A stretch of DNA of 64,000 nucleotides from Streptomyces sp. BHT-5-2 (GTDB lineage: Bacteria > Actinomycetota > Actinomycetes > Streptomycetales > Streptomycetaceae): contig NZ_CP081496.1 of NCBI RefSeq assembly GCF_019774615.1, positions 4,960,001 through 5,024,000 on the forward strand, written 5' to 3'. Numbering within the stretch: position 1 is the first letter of the stretch; every line of letters starts with the position of its first letter. Under the pieces are notes generated by a model that made no database searches, was not told the DNA's origin, and saw nothing but the letters and a program-made list of their open reading frames with translations. Of this stretch, positions 29,960-38,343 are shown piece by piece. The position numbers were made by a program, and so were the translations under genes.

Positions 29960-31125
29960 GGGGTGCTCCTTGGGGTGAAGAGGGACCGGGCGTAGGCGCG
30001 GGCCGTCGGCTCGATCTGGAGGGCCTGGTGGGTGGCGATGGCGTTGACGTCGCGCCAGAAGCGCTGGAGGGGGCCGCCGGCGGCCTGGCCGCTGGTCCCC
30101 GCGGTGCGGAAGATCCGGTTCACGGTGCCGGCCAGCGTGTCGACGGCGAAGGCGCTGTCCCGCGCGTTGCGGGCGACCTGTGCCGGGGTGATCGGGTCGC
30201 CGCCGTCGGCCAGGTCCGCGATGCGCTCCAGCAGGAGCCCGGTCGCGTCGATCTCGGCGGCGCTGCGGGCCAGTACGGTCTCGTAGGTGGTCCGGTTGTC
30301 CAGGGCGCCCGGTACGCCGGGCAGTACGGGGACGTCGCGCAGCTTCCTGCCGAGGTGGTCGGTGAGCAGGGCCAGCGCGCCGCGGGCCGCGCCGAGGGCC
30401 GGGACGACGAACGTCAGGCCGTTGACGGCGGGCAGCGGTGCGAGGCCGGCGGTCGGCGGCTCGCCCGGTTCGGCCGGGCGGCCGGCGAAGAGGGCCGCCC
30501 GGTCGCCGATCCGGTGCGCGGGGACGAAGACGTCCTCCAGCACCACGGTGTTGCTGCCGGTGGCCTGCATGCCCACGCTGAACCAGGTGTCCTCGGCCCG
30601 GCACTGGGCGCGCGGCACGGCCACCAGCGTCAGTCGCGGACCGCCGCGGGCCAGCAGCTCCTTGGCGCAGACGACGACCCAGTCGGCGCACTCGATGCCG
30701 CTCATGTACGGCCAGCGGCCGGAGACCCGCAGTCCGCCCTCCTCGCCGACCGCCTCGCCGAACGGGATGACCGAGCAGACCACGGCGGCGTCGGGCCCCT
30801 CGGCCCAGATCTCCTGCTGCCCCTCGGCGGGGAAGAACGACACGAACCGGGGCGAGCTGGCGAACAGCGAGGCGCACCAGGCGGTGGCCGTGCAGGTCTC
30901 GCCGATGGTGGTGACCGCGCCCATCAGCTCGCGGAAGGTGCCGGCGCTCCCGCCGAACGCGGCGGGGACGAAGTGCCGCATGAACCCGGCCCCGGTCAGG
31001 GCCTTGACCACGTCGGGACTGAGCCGGCGTTCGCGTTCCATCTGGGCGACCAGGCCGGCGGCCCGTTCGGCGACGGCCGCGGCGGCCGCCGGAAGTGACT
31101 CGCGCACTGGGTGCATTCTCATCAT
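29956..31125 (-). CDS. Flavin-dependent oxygenase, acyl-CoA-dehydrogenase fold (ActVA-ORF5-like)
   Basis: A 389-residue class D flavin monooxygenase that uses reduced FMN supplied by a separate reductase, as ActVA-ORF5 uses ActVB. Family marks are GETCTATAWCASLFASSPRF at about 70-90, ATGSNTVVLEDVFVP at about 185 and QRFWRDVNAIATHQALQIEP near the end. The flavin reductase is encoded two genes upstream. ATG 31125 overlaps the stop of the monooxygenase gene; ATGs at 31122 and 31116 are alternatives. A paralogue lies at 36696-37844. Probable role: hydroxylation of an aromatic ring. Confidence 0.92.
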   Translation of the reverse strand: MMRMHPVRESLPAAAAAVAERAAGLVAQMERERRLSPDVVKALTGAGFMRHFVPAAFGGSAGTFRELMGAVTTIGETCTATAWCASLFASSPRFVSFFPAEGQQEIWAEGPDAAVVCSVIPFGEAVGEEGGLRVSGRWPYMSGIECADWVVVCAKELLARGGPRLTLVAVPRAQCRAEDTWFSVGMQATGSNTVVLEDVFVPAHRIGDRAALFAGRPAEPGEPPTAGLAPLPAVNGLTFVVPALGAARGALALLTDHLGRKLRDVPVLPGVPGALDNRTTYETVLARSAAEIDATGLLLERIADLADGGDPITPAQVARNARDSAFAVDTLAGTVNRIFRTAGTSGQAAGGPLQRFWRDVNAIATHQALQIEPTARAYARSLFTPRSTP

Positions 31126-33068
31126 CCTCGATCGGTTCGGCGCAGAACGTAGTCGGCGGGGTCGGCGGTCCGGGTGCGGCGCCAGTACTCCTGGGCGGAA
31201 TAGGGCCAGTTGGTGGCGGAGCGGCCGTTGGTGCGGTACCAGCCGCCCACCGTCGACCAGCCCCAGGCGCGGTGGGCGTTCCCGGTGTCGATCCAGCGGT
31301 TGTAGGCGTCGTGGGTCTCCCGGCGGACCTCCACGGCGCGGTGTCCGCCGGCCAGCACGAGCCGGAGGACGTCCAGGACCTGGGTCATGGCGCACTCCGA
31401 GAAGTAGACGATGCTGCCGCCCTGGCCGACAAGGTTGGTGTTCGGCCCGTACAGGCAGAACAGGTTGGGGAATCCGGGCACGGTGATGCCCAGATAGGCC
31501 CGCGGGTCGCCGTGCCAGGTCGTGTGCAGGTCGGCACCGTCCCGGCCGGTCACGGTCATGGGGGCGAGGAAGCGGGACGCCTGGAATCCGGTGGCGTAGA
31601 CCAGGACGTCGGCGGCGTGTTCGGTACCGCCGGCGACGAGCCCGGTCGGCGTCACCCGGTCGACGGGCGCGGTCACCAGGCGGACGTCGTCCCGCCGGAG
31701 GGCGGCCAGCCAGCGGCCGTCGTCGCGCAGCACGCGCTTGGCGCCGACCGGATAGGCCGGGGTCACGGCGTCCAGCAGCTCGGGGTGGTCGGGCAGTTGG
31801 GCCGCCATGGACCGCAGGAGTCCGGCGCGCAGTTCCTCGTTCAGTGCGGAGACCGCGCGCTCGGTGGGCGGGTGGCCGGGGTCGACGATCCAGCCCTCCA
31901 GGATGCCCCGCAGCCCCGGGGCGAGGAGCGAGAGGCGGTACCACTGGGCGTAGTAGGGCAGGTGCTCGCACAGCCAGCGGGCGCCGTCCGGCATCGGGCG
32001 GCGGTAGTGCGGGGTGGGCCGCAGCCACGGGGGGTTGCGCATGAAGACGACGACCTCGGCGGCCGTTCCGGCCAGCTCCGGGACGATCTGGAAGGCGCTG
32101 GCGCCGGTGCCGACGACGGCGACCCGCCGGCCGGCGAGGTCGACGCCGTGGTCCCAGGCGGCGGAGTGGAAGGCGGGGCCGGCGAAGTCGTCCCGGCCGG
32201 GGAAGTCCGGCAGTTGGGGCCGGTTGAGCTGGCCCACGGCGCTGATGACGGCGTGGTGGGTGACGGTGCGCGCGCCGTCCGGCCCGCGGAGGTCGAGGTG
32301 CCAGCGGGCCGCGTGCTCGTCCCAGCGCAGGGCGGTGACCTCGGTGCCGAAGCGGATGCGGTCGGTGAGCCCGGCCTCCTTGGCGAAGTCGCGGAGGTAG
32401 TCCAGGACGGTGTCGTGGGTGCAGAAGTGGTCGGGCCAGTCGGGCCTGGGCGCGAAGGAGTAGTTGTAGAGATGGCTGGCGACGTCGGTGCGGCAGCCGG
32501 GGTAGGTGTTCTCCAGCCAGGTCCCGCCGACGTCGGGGTTCTTGTCGTAGAGGACGAACGGGATGCCGGCCTGCGCCAGGCGGTGGCCGGCCAGCAGACC
32601 GCTGAACCCGGCGCCGATGACCGCGACCCGGAAGTCGCGGTCCGGGGCGAGCTGCCGGAGCGTCCAGTCGGGGGCCCTGGGGTCGTGGCCGGGGAGCACG
32701 ATCTCCTCGGCGAGCAGCGGCAGCAGGTCCTCGGTGTCGGCGCCCATGGCCCAGGTGGTGATCGTGCGCAGCAGCTCCCGGTCCGGTGGGTCGGGCGGTG
32801 CGCCGGGGCCGAGGTCGCGCAGCCGCAGCAGGGTCCGCACGGCCCGTTCGCGGGCGGCGGCCTGCTGTTCGCCGGTCAGGCCGCCCTGCGGTGCGAACAG
32901 CCAGCCGGGGGCGCCGGGTTCGGCGCCGAGCAGCGAGGGGTCGCCGGTGAGGTGCGCGAGCGTCATCAGCAGCGCGGGGACGTCCGCGCCGGCCAGGTGC
33001 CGCCGCAGGGTCTGTGCGTCACCGGTGAGCGGGGGGAACGGCCTGCTGAACGGCCTGCTGAACGCCAT
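31122..33068 (-). CDS. Type I Baeyer-Villiger flavin monooxygenase (HAPMO-like)
   Basis: A 648-residue FAD/NADPH enzyme that inserts oxygen next to a ketone. An N-terminal extension of about 145 residues, as in 4-hydroxyacetophenone monooxygenase, precedes the FAD GxGxxG motif (GAGFSG, 152-157). The Baeyer-Villiger fingerprint FxGxxxHxxxW(P/D) is intact at 295-306 (FAGPAFHSAAWD). The NADPH dinucleotide motif GTGASAF starts at 320. ATG 33068 lies 24 bases after the flavin reductase. A ring-opening or ester-forming step in the polyketide pathway is likely; sulfur oxidation or hydroxylation cannot be ruled out. Confidence 0.93.
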   Translation of the reverse strand: MAFSRPFSRPFPPLTGDAQTLRRHLAGADVPALLMTLAHLTGDPSLLGAEPGAPGWLFAPQGGLTGEQQAAARERAVRTLLRLRDLGPGAPPDPPDRELLRTITTWAMGADTEDLLPLLAEEIVLPGHDPRAPDWTLRQLAPDRDFRVAVIGAGFSGLLAGHRLAQAGIPFVLYDKNPDVGGTWLENTYPGCRTDVASHLYNYSFAPRPDWPDHFCTHDTVLDYLRDFAKEAGLTDRIRFGTEVTALRWDEHAARWHLDLRGPDGARTVTHHAVISAVGQLNRPQLPDFPGRDDFAGPAFHSAAWDHGVDLAGRRVAVVGTGASAFQIVPELAGTAAEVVVFMRNPPWLRPTPHYRRPMPDGARWLCEHLPYYAQWYRLSLLAPGLRGILEGWIVDPGHPPTERAVSALNEELRAGLLRSMAAQLPDHPELLDAVTPAYPVGAKRVLRDDGRWLAALRRDDVRLVTAPVDRVTPTGLVAGGTEHAADVLVYATGFQASRFLAPMTVTGRDGADLHTTWHGDPRAYLGITVPGFPNLFCLYGPNTNLVGQGGSIVYFSECAMTQVLDVLRLVLAGGHRAVEVRRETHDAYNRWIDTGNAHRAWGWSTVGGWYRTNGRSATNWPYSAQEYWRRTRTADPADYVLRRTDRG

Positions 33069-33092
33069 GGGGACAACCGCCTTCGCAGTAGG

Positions 33093-33587
33093 TCAGCGCG
33101 CCGGGCTGATCGTGGTGAACTTCCGGTCGACGTAGACGGCGGGCGCCCCGTCGTCGGCGAGCCGGTGGTCGACGACCTTGCCGACGAGGATCAGGTGGTC
33201 CCCCGCTTCGTGCCGCCCGTCGACCAGGCAGTCGAGGGTGGCCAGGGCGTCGTCGACGACCACGCCGCCGCGCGCGGTCCGGGTGAAGCCCCCGGCGGCG
33301 AACTTCTCGGCGGTGCGGGTCGCGAAGCGCCGGGCCAGCTCGGCGTGCTGCCGGCGGAGCACGCTGACCGCGAACTCCCCGCTGCGCTCGAACACCGGGA
33401 AGCACCGTGCGGACCTGGCCACGCAGATCAGCACCAGCGGCGGGTCCAGGGACACCGAGCACAGGGAGCCGACGGTCAGGCCGTGCGGTGCGCCGGCCTC
33501 GTCGCAGGTGGTGGCGATGGCGACGCCGGTGGGAAAGCGGGCCATCGCGTCCTTGAAGTCGTGGGTCATGGTGTGCACGCCGGTCAA
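33093..33587 (-). CDS. Flavin reductase (ActVB-like)
   Basis: A 164-residue NAD(P)H:FMN oxidoreductase of the HpaC/ActVB family. Marks are FPTGVAIATTCDEAGAPHGL near the N-terminus, SLCSVSLDPPLVLICVARSA and GDHLILVGKVV. It supplies reduced flavin to the two ActVA-ORF5-like oxygenases encoded in the cluster. ATG 33587 overlaps the stop of the ACP gene; an internal ATG six codons later is possible. Confidence 0.94.
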   Translation of the reverse strand: MTGVHTMTHDFKDAMARFPTGVAIATTCDEAGAPHGLTVGSLCSVSLDPPLVLICVARSARCFPVFERSGEFAVSVLRRQHAELARRFATRTAEKFAAGGFTRTARGGVVVDDALATLDCLVDGRHEAGDHLILVGKVVDHRLADDGAPAVYVDRKFTTISPAR

Positions 33588-33841
33588 CCCGCCGGGTGCG
33601 GGGCGCCGTTGACGAGGTCGAGGACCGCGCGCGGGGTGGTCAGTTCGGCGATCCGGTCGTCGGGTATGTGCACGCCGTACTCGGAGGTGATGCGGGCGGC
33701 GGTCTCCAGCATGGCCAGCGAGTCGTAGCCGAGGTCGGTGAAGTCCGCGTCCAGGATGTCGCCGGACAGGCTGTCGTCGTCGGTCGCCCCGGCGCAGTCG
33801 ATCAGCAGGCGGCGGAGGTCGTCGAGGGTCATCTGGGGCAT
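33584..33841 (-). CDS. Acyl carrier protein of the type II polyketide synthase
   Basis: An 85-residue ACP. The phosphopantetheine attachment site is Ser41 in DLGYDSLAML. The acidic helix II and the length are typical. An AAGGAG ribosome site precedes ATG 33841. It lies 44 bases after the chain length factor, giving the standard KS-CLF-ACP order. No phosphopantetheinyl transferase is encoded in the window. Confidence 0.97.
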   Translation of the reverse strand: MPQMTLDDLRRLLIDCAGATDDDSLSGDILDADFTDLGYDSLAMLETAARITSEYGVHIPDDRIAELTTPRAVLDLVNGAPHPAG

Positions 33842-33885
33842 GGTGGGCTCCTTGAGAGGTGTGGGCGGGCGGTTCGGTGTCGGAC

Positions 33886-35121
33886 TCAGGGTGTGCGGGC
33901 GGTGCGTACGACGAGCGCGCTGTTGAAGCCCCATCGGCCGCGGGCGAGCACCAGGGCCGCCGACAGCGGGCCGGGCCGCGGCGCGCCCCGCACCAGGTCG
34001 ATCCGGTACTCCTCGGGCACCTCGGTGGTGCCGGCGGTCGGCGGGATCACGGCGTCGCGGAGGGCCAGCAGGGCCGTGCAGACGTCCACCGGACCGCCGC
34101 CGGAGTAGAGGCGTCCGGTCAGTGTCTTGGGGGCGGTCACCGGCACTCCGCACGGCCCGAAGAGGCCGCGGAGAGCCTCGGCCTCGGCGCGGTCGAGGTC
34201 CGGTACGCCGGCGGCGTCGGCGAACACCACGTCGATGTCGTCGGGGGTCAACCCGGCGTCGGCGAGGGCAAGTTCCGCGGCGCGGCGCAGGCCGGGCGGG
34301 CGCGGCGAGCCCGGCGGCGGGTCGAAGGTGGTGGCGTATCCGGCGATCTCGCCGTGGAGGTGCGGGGCGCCGCGGGCGGCGGCCGCGCCGGCGGCCTCCA
34401 GGACGAGGATCGCGCCGCCCTCGCCGGGGACGTAGCCGCGGGCATGGGTGTCGAAGGGCAGATAGCCGCGGTGCGGGTCGGTGGCGGTGCTCAGCCGCCC
34501 GCCGGAGATCTGGGCCACCCAGCCCCAGGGGTCCAGGGCCGAGTCGACGCCGCCGGTGACGACCATCGGCGTGCCGCGCAGCACCGTCCGGCGGGCGTGG
34601 CCGAGGGCGTCGAGTCCGCCGGCCTGTTCGGCGACCAGCGCGCTGCCGGGGCCGCGGAGGCCGTTGCGGATGGAGATCTGTCCGGTGTTCACCGCGTAGA
34701 ACCAGGCGTAGGACTCGTAGACGCTGACCGCGCCGGGGCCCTGGGACCAGAGCTTGTGGAACTCGCGGTGGGTGAACTCGAAGCCACCGGAGGCGTTGGA
34801 GGTGACCACGCCCATGTCGTAGTCGGCGTAGGCGCCCGGCTCGATCCCGGCGTCGGCCAGCGCCCAGTCGGCGGCGACCAGGGCGTACCGGGTGGAGACG
34901 TCGGTCTGCGGCAGGAGGCGGCTGGGCAGGTGGTCCGCCGCCTCGAAGCCGTCGATCTGGCCGGCCAGCCGGGCCGGGTAGCGCGCGGCGTCGAACCGGT
35001 CGAGGGTGCCGATGCCGCTGCGGCCTTCGAGGACCGCCTTCCAGTACTCCTCCAGGCCCAGGCCGTTGGGGGCGATCAGTCCGATGCCGGTGACCTGGAC
35101 GGCTTCCCGCTGCGCCGTCAT
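33886..35121 (-). CDS. Ketosynthase chain length factor (KS-beta)
   Basis: A 411-residue KS-beta/CLF subunit that partners KS-alpha and sets polyketide chain length. The catalytic cysteine is replaced by glutamine (Q166 in VAEQAGGLDAL), the signature of a CLF. ATG 35121 overlaps the KS-alpha stop, which gives the usual translational coupling of the heterodimer. The gate residues that set chain length cannot be assigned without an alignment. Confidence 0.97.
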   Translation of the reverse strand: MTAQREAVQVTGIGLIAPNGLGLEEYWKAVLEGRSGIGTLDRFDAARYPARLAGQIDGFEAADHLPSRLLPQTDVSTRYALVAADWALADAGIEPGAYADYDMGVVTSNASGGFEFTHREFHKLWSQGPGAVSVYESYAWFYAVNTGQISIRNGLRGPGSALVAEQAGGLDALGHARRTVLRGTPMVVTGGVDSALDPWGWVAQISGGRLSTATDPHRGYLPFDTHARGYVPGEGGAILVLEAAGAAAARGAPHLHGEIAGYATTFDPPPGSPRPPGLRRAAELALADAGLTPDDIDVVFADAAGVPDLDRAEAEALRGLFGPCGVPVTAPKTLTGRLYSGGGPVDVCTALLALRDAVIPPTAGTTEVPEEYRIDLVRGAPRPGPLSAALVLARGRWGFNSALVVRTARTP

Positions 35122-36386
35122 GTCCGGGCACCCCCGGCCCGGCGCAGCACCATCGCGCTCTGGAAGCCGCCGAAGCCGCTGCCGACGGTGAGCACGTTGT
35201 CGAGCCTGCGTTCCCGGGCGGTCCGCGGGACGTAGTCGAGGTCGCATTCGGGGTCGGCCTCGTGGAGGTTCGCGGTCGGCGGTATCACGCCGTTCTCCAG
35301 CGCCAGGGCGCAGGCGGCGATCTCGATCGAGCCGATGGCGCCGAGGGAGTGCCCGACCATGGACTTGATGGAGCTGACCGGCGCCCGGTAGGCGTGGTCG
35401 CCCAGGCTGCGTTTGTAGGCGGCGGTCTCGTGGCGGTCGTTCTGCTTGGTGCCGGAGCCGTGGGCGTTGACGTAGTCGATCGCGGTGGGGTCGATCCGGG
35501 ACTCGTCCAGGGCGACGCGGATGGCCTCGGCCATCTCCCGGCCGTCGGGCTTGAGTCCGGTCATGTGGTAGGCGTTGCAGCGCGAGGCGTAACCGGTGAT
35601 CTCGGCGTAGATGTGCGCGCCGCGCCGCCTGGCGTGCTCGTGGTCCTCCAGGACGAACAGGGCGGCGCCCTCGGCGAGGACGAAGCCGTTGCGGGTCCGG
35701 TCGAACGGCCGGGAGGCGTGCTCGGGGTCGTCGTTGCGGGCGGTGGTCGCCTTGATGGCGTCGAAGCAGGCGACGACGATCGGGGTGATCGGGGTGTCGG
35801 AGGCGCCGGCGAGCATCACGTCCGCGCTGCCCTCCCGGATCAGCTGGCAGGCGTGCCCCACCGCGTCGATGCCGGAGGTGCAGCCGTTGGAGACCATCGT
35901 CACCGGGCCCTCGGCGGCGACGGTCCACGCCACCTCGGCGGGCATCGCGCTGGGCATCAGGTAGTCGAACATGTGCGGGGACAGGCTGCCGTGGTCGACC
36001 AGCCAGTTCCGTCCGCTGTCGGACAGCACGAGGTACTCCTGCTCCAGGCTGGTCGCCGCGGCCACCGCGCTGCCCAGGCTGACCCCGACCCGGCCGGGGT
36101 CGAACGCCTCGAACTGCAGCCCGCTGTCGGCGATCGCCTCCCGCGCGCACACCACGGCGAACTGCGACGCGCGGTCCATGCGGCGGATCTCCAACGGGGA
36201 GAGCCCCTCGTGCACCGGGTCGAAGTCGGCCTCGCCGGCGACCTGCGAACGGTAGGGGGACGGGTCGAAGAAGGAGATCCGGCGGGTGGCGGTGCGGCCG
36301 GACGTCAGCAGCTTCCAGAACGCCTTCGCCCCGTCTCCGCCCGGCGTCCGCACCCCGATGCCGGTGATCACCACGCGGCGCGTCAT
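35118..36386 (-). CDS. Beta-ketoacyl synthase alpha subunit (KS-alpha)
   Basis: The 422-residue condensing enzyme of the minimal type II PKS. The catalytic triad is complete: Cys169 in SNGCTSGIDA, His309 in VNAHGSGTKQND and His346 in SMVGHSLGAIGS. It is the first gene of a nine-gene minus-strand operon that ends at 27554. ATG 36386 is at the family start (TRRVVITGIGVRTPGG). A SARP-type box lies about 130 bases upstream at 36517-36534, with a GAACCT -10-like box 8 bp after it. Confidence 0.97.
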   Translation of the reverse strand: MTRRVVITGIGVRTPGGDGAKAFWKLLTSGRTATRRISFFDPSPYRSQVAGEADFDPVHEGLSPLEIRRMDRASQFAVVCAREAIADSGLQFEAFDPGRVGVSLGSAVAAATSLEQEYLVLSDSGRNWLVDHGSLSPHMFDYLMPSAMPAEVAWTVAAEGPVTMVSNGCTSGIDAVGHACQLIREGSADVMLAGASDTPITPIVVACFDAIKATTARNDDPEHASRPFDRTRNGFVLAEGAALFVLEDHEHARRRGAHIYAEITGYASRCNAYHMTGLKPDGREMAEAIRVALDESRIDPTAIDYVNAHGSGTKQNDRHETAAYKRSLGDHAYRAPVSSIKSMVGHSLGAIGSIEIAACALALENGVIPPTANLHEADPECDLDYVPRTARERRLDNVLTVGSGFGGFQSAMVLRRAGGART

Positions 36387-36516
36387 CGCACACCGCCCGT
36401 CGTCCTCGAAGCTGCTGAGTCGGTCATCTCGATCCCCTTCCCCCGGAATCACACGGCGCCGGCGCACGGTCCGCCGCAGCACGGCGCAACAAGACGTTCG
36501 GCAGGTTCCGGGCCGC

Positions 36517-36534
36517 TGCTCGGACCTCGCTCGA
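36517..36534 (-). promoter_or_regulatory. SARP box before the KS-alpha operon
   Basis: On the minus strand TCGAGCG (36534-36528) and CCGAGCA (36523-36517) begin 11 bp apart. Eight bases further on is GAACCT (36508-36503), a plausible -10 box. Tandem heptamers of TCGAGxx type with 11-bp spacing, 8 bp before the -10 box, are the known target of ActII-ORF4-type SARPs. Confidence 0.75.
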
Positions 36535-36575
36535 AGCCCGGTGGTGCGCGGATCTCCCCGGTGGGGCGGCCGGGT

Positions 36576-36593
36576 TCGAGCGAGGATCGAGCC
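36576..36593 (+). promoter_or_regulatory. SARP box before the second oxygenase operon
   Basis: TCGAGCG (36576-36582) and TCGAGCC (36587-36593) begin exactly 11 bp apart. They are almost the same as the minus-strand pair 41 bases away (TTCGAGCGAGG shared). The -10 box is not obvious at the expected 8-bp distance. Confidence 0.7.
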
Positions 36594-36695
36594 ATCTGCG
36601 AACGGGGGGCGCAAGCGTTCCGGGGCGCCGGCCAGCCGTTTTCGCGGCGGGCCGGTCCGCACCAGCCGATCCACCGAGCCGAGGAGCGCACCAGG

Positions 36696-37844
36696 ATGGA
36701 CGACCTGACGTCAACCACGCTGCTGGCGGCGGCCGGGGACGTCGCCGCGGCGGCGGCCCGCTGCGCGCCCGCCGCCGAAGCCGCCCGCCGGCTCGACCCC
36801 GATGTGGTCAAGTCCCTGGTCGCGGCGGGCTTTCCGCGCCACTTCGTGCCGGCCGGCCACGGCGGGCGGGAGGGCACGTTCGTGGAGCTGCACCGTGCGG
36901 TGACCGCGGTCGGCGCGGGCTGCACCGCCACCGCCTGGTGCGCCTCGCTGGCCGCGCACGTGTCCCGGATGGCCGCGCACCTGCCCGCCGAGGGCTGCCG
37001 CGAGATCTGGGCGGACGGCCCGGACGCCCTGCTGGTCGCCGCCCTGTCCCCGGTCGGCACGGCCGAGCCGGTGCCCGGCGGCCACCGGCTCTCCGGCACC
37101 TGGCCGTTCGTCAGCGCGATCGACCACGCGGACTGGGGCCTGCTGTCCGCCATGGCGCGCACCGGCGGCGAGCCCGAGCCGCGGCTGTTCGCGGTGCCGC
37201 GCAGCGCCTGGCGGACCGTCGACAGCTGGCGGAACGTGGGCATGGCCGCCACCGGCAGCAACACGGTGATCGTCGAGGACGTCCTGGTCCCGACGGCCCG
37301 CTCGATCAGCCGGGAGGACCTCTTCACGGGCCGGGCCGCCGCGTCGAAGGCGCCCTGCCATGCGGTGCCGATGCAGTCCACGACGATGATGTTCGCCTCG
37401 CCCGCGCTCGGCGCCGCCAAGGGGGCGCTGGCCGCCTGGATCGACCACGCCACGGCGAAGCTCCGGGCGGCGGCCCGCCGTTCCGGGCCGGTGCCGGCCG
37501 GTATGCCGACTGTCGACCGCGCCCCCTACGACATGGTCCTGGCCCGCAGCGCCGCCGAGATCGACGCCGCGGACCTGCTGCTCGAACGGGCCTCGGCGAC
37601 CGCGGACTCGGGCCCCGGCATCGAGGGGCCGGCGACCATGCGGAGCTGGCGCGACTGCGCGGCGGCCACCGACATCCTCGTCGGCGTGGTGAACCGGCTG
37701 TTCCGCGCGGTGGGCACCAGCGGCCAGTCGTCGACCGACCCGGTGCAGCGCTTCTGGCGCGACGTCAACTCGGTGGCCGGGCACCAGGCGCTCCGGCCGG
37801 AGTCCGCCGCCACCGCCTACGGGCGGACCGTCATCGAGATCTGA
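36696..37844 (+). CDS. Second flavin-dependent oxygenase, acyl-CoA-dehydrogenase fold (ActVA-ORF5-like)
   Basis: A 382-residue paralogue of the oxygenase at 29956-31125, with the same marks: GAGCTATAWCASLAAHVSRM, AATGSNTVIVEDVLVP and QRFWRDVNSVAGHQALRPES. It should use reduced FMN from the ActVB-like reductase. ATG 36696 follows a GAGGAG ribosome site. The gene is divergent from KS-alpha and heads a probable operon with a lipocalin-like protein and a hydrolase. Two such oxygenases in one cluster point to hydroxylation at two positions or to partition of substrate. Confidence 0.92.
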   Translation: MDDLTSTTLLAAAGDVAAAAARCAPAAEAARRLDPDVVKSLVAAGFPRHFVPAGHGGREGTFVELHRAVTAVGAGCTATAWCASLAAHVSRMAAHLPAEGCREIWADGPDALLVAALSPVGTAEPVPGGHRLSGTWPFVSAIDHADWGLLSAMARTGGEPEPRLFAVPRSAWRTVDSWRNVGMAATGSNTVIVEDVLVPTARSISREDLFTGRAAASKAPCHAVPMQSTTMMFASPALGAAKGALAAWIDHATAKLRAAARRSGPVPAGMPTVDRAPYDMVLARSAAEIDAADLLLERASATADSGPGIEGPATMRSWRDCAAATDILVGVVNRLFRAVGTSGQSSTDPVQRFWRDVNSVAGHQALRPESAATAYGRTVIEI

Positions 37845-37893
37845 CGCCCGGCCGCGCCGCCGCCCGCACCCACCACGTCTGCGAAGGGGTCCG

Positions 37894-38343
37894 ATGACCA
37901 GCACGACCAACCCCCGCCCGCCCGCGGTCTCTCCGGAGGAGCTGGTCGGGGCGTGGGAGCTGATGTCCTATGTCACCGTCGGCGAGAGCGGCGCCCTGGG
38001 CGAGGGGCCCCTGGGGCCGGACCCGCGGGGACTGCTGCTCTACAGTGCCGACGGGCGGGTGGCGGTGAGCATGATGCGCGGGGACCCGCCGCCGGCCGGC
38101 CGGGAGGGGCCGGCCCCGCGGTTCATGGGATACGCCGGGACGTGGCGGCTGACCGGGAAACGGGTCGTCCACGAGGTCGCGGTGAGTTCGCACGGATACC
38201 TCGTCGGCACCCGGCAGGTGCGTCAACTGACGCTGGACGGGCCGGTGTTGACGCTGACCGGCTCGGCGGGCGCCGCGGGCGGGCCGCCGCAGCAGCGCGT
38301 CCTGATCTGGCGGCGGGCGACGACGGCGGGAGACCGGCCGTGA
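37894..38343 (+). CDS. Lipocalin-like domain protein
   Basis: A 149-residue beta-rich protein matching the bacterial Lipocalin_5 type (PELVGAWEL-like start, here EELVGAWELMSYVTV, then GLLLYSADGRVAVSMMRGD). There is no signal peptide, so it is cytoplasmic. It lies 49 bases after the oxygenase, and its stop overlaps the GTG of the hydrolase gene. It may bind or cyclise a hydrophobic intermediate; related proteins occur in other aromatic polyketide and fungal clusters, but the function here is not known. Confidence 0.85.
   Translation: MTSTTNPRPPAVSPEELVGAWELMSYVTVGESGALGEGPLGPDPRGLLLYSADGRVAVSMMRGDPPPAGREGPAPRFMGYAGTWRLTGKRVVHEVAVSSHGYLVGTRQVRQLTLDGPVLTLTGSAGAAGGPPQQRVLIWRRATTAGDRP

Larger units (their letters stand above)
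36387..36695. promoter_or_regulatory. Divergent control region between KS-alpha and the second oxygenase gene
   Basis: The 309-base gap separates the KS-alpha operon (minus) from the oxygenase operon (plus). It contains two SARP-type heptamer pairs facing outwards, 36517-36534 (minus) and 36576-36593 (plus), 41 bases apart. GAGGAG near 36681 is the ribosome site for the plus gene. No other gene is seen. Confidence 0.7.
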
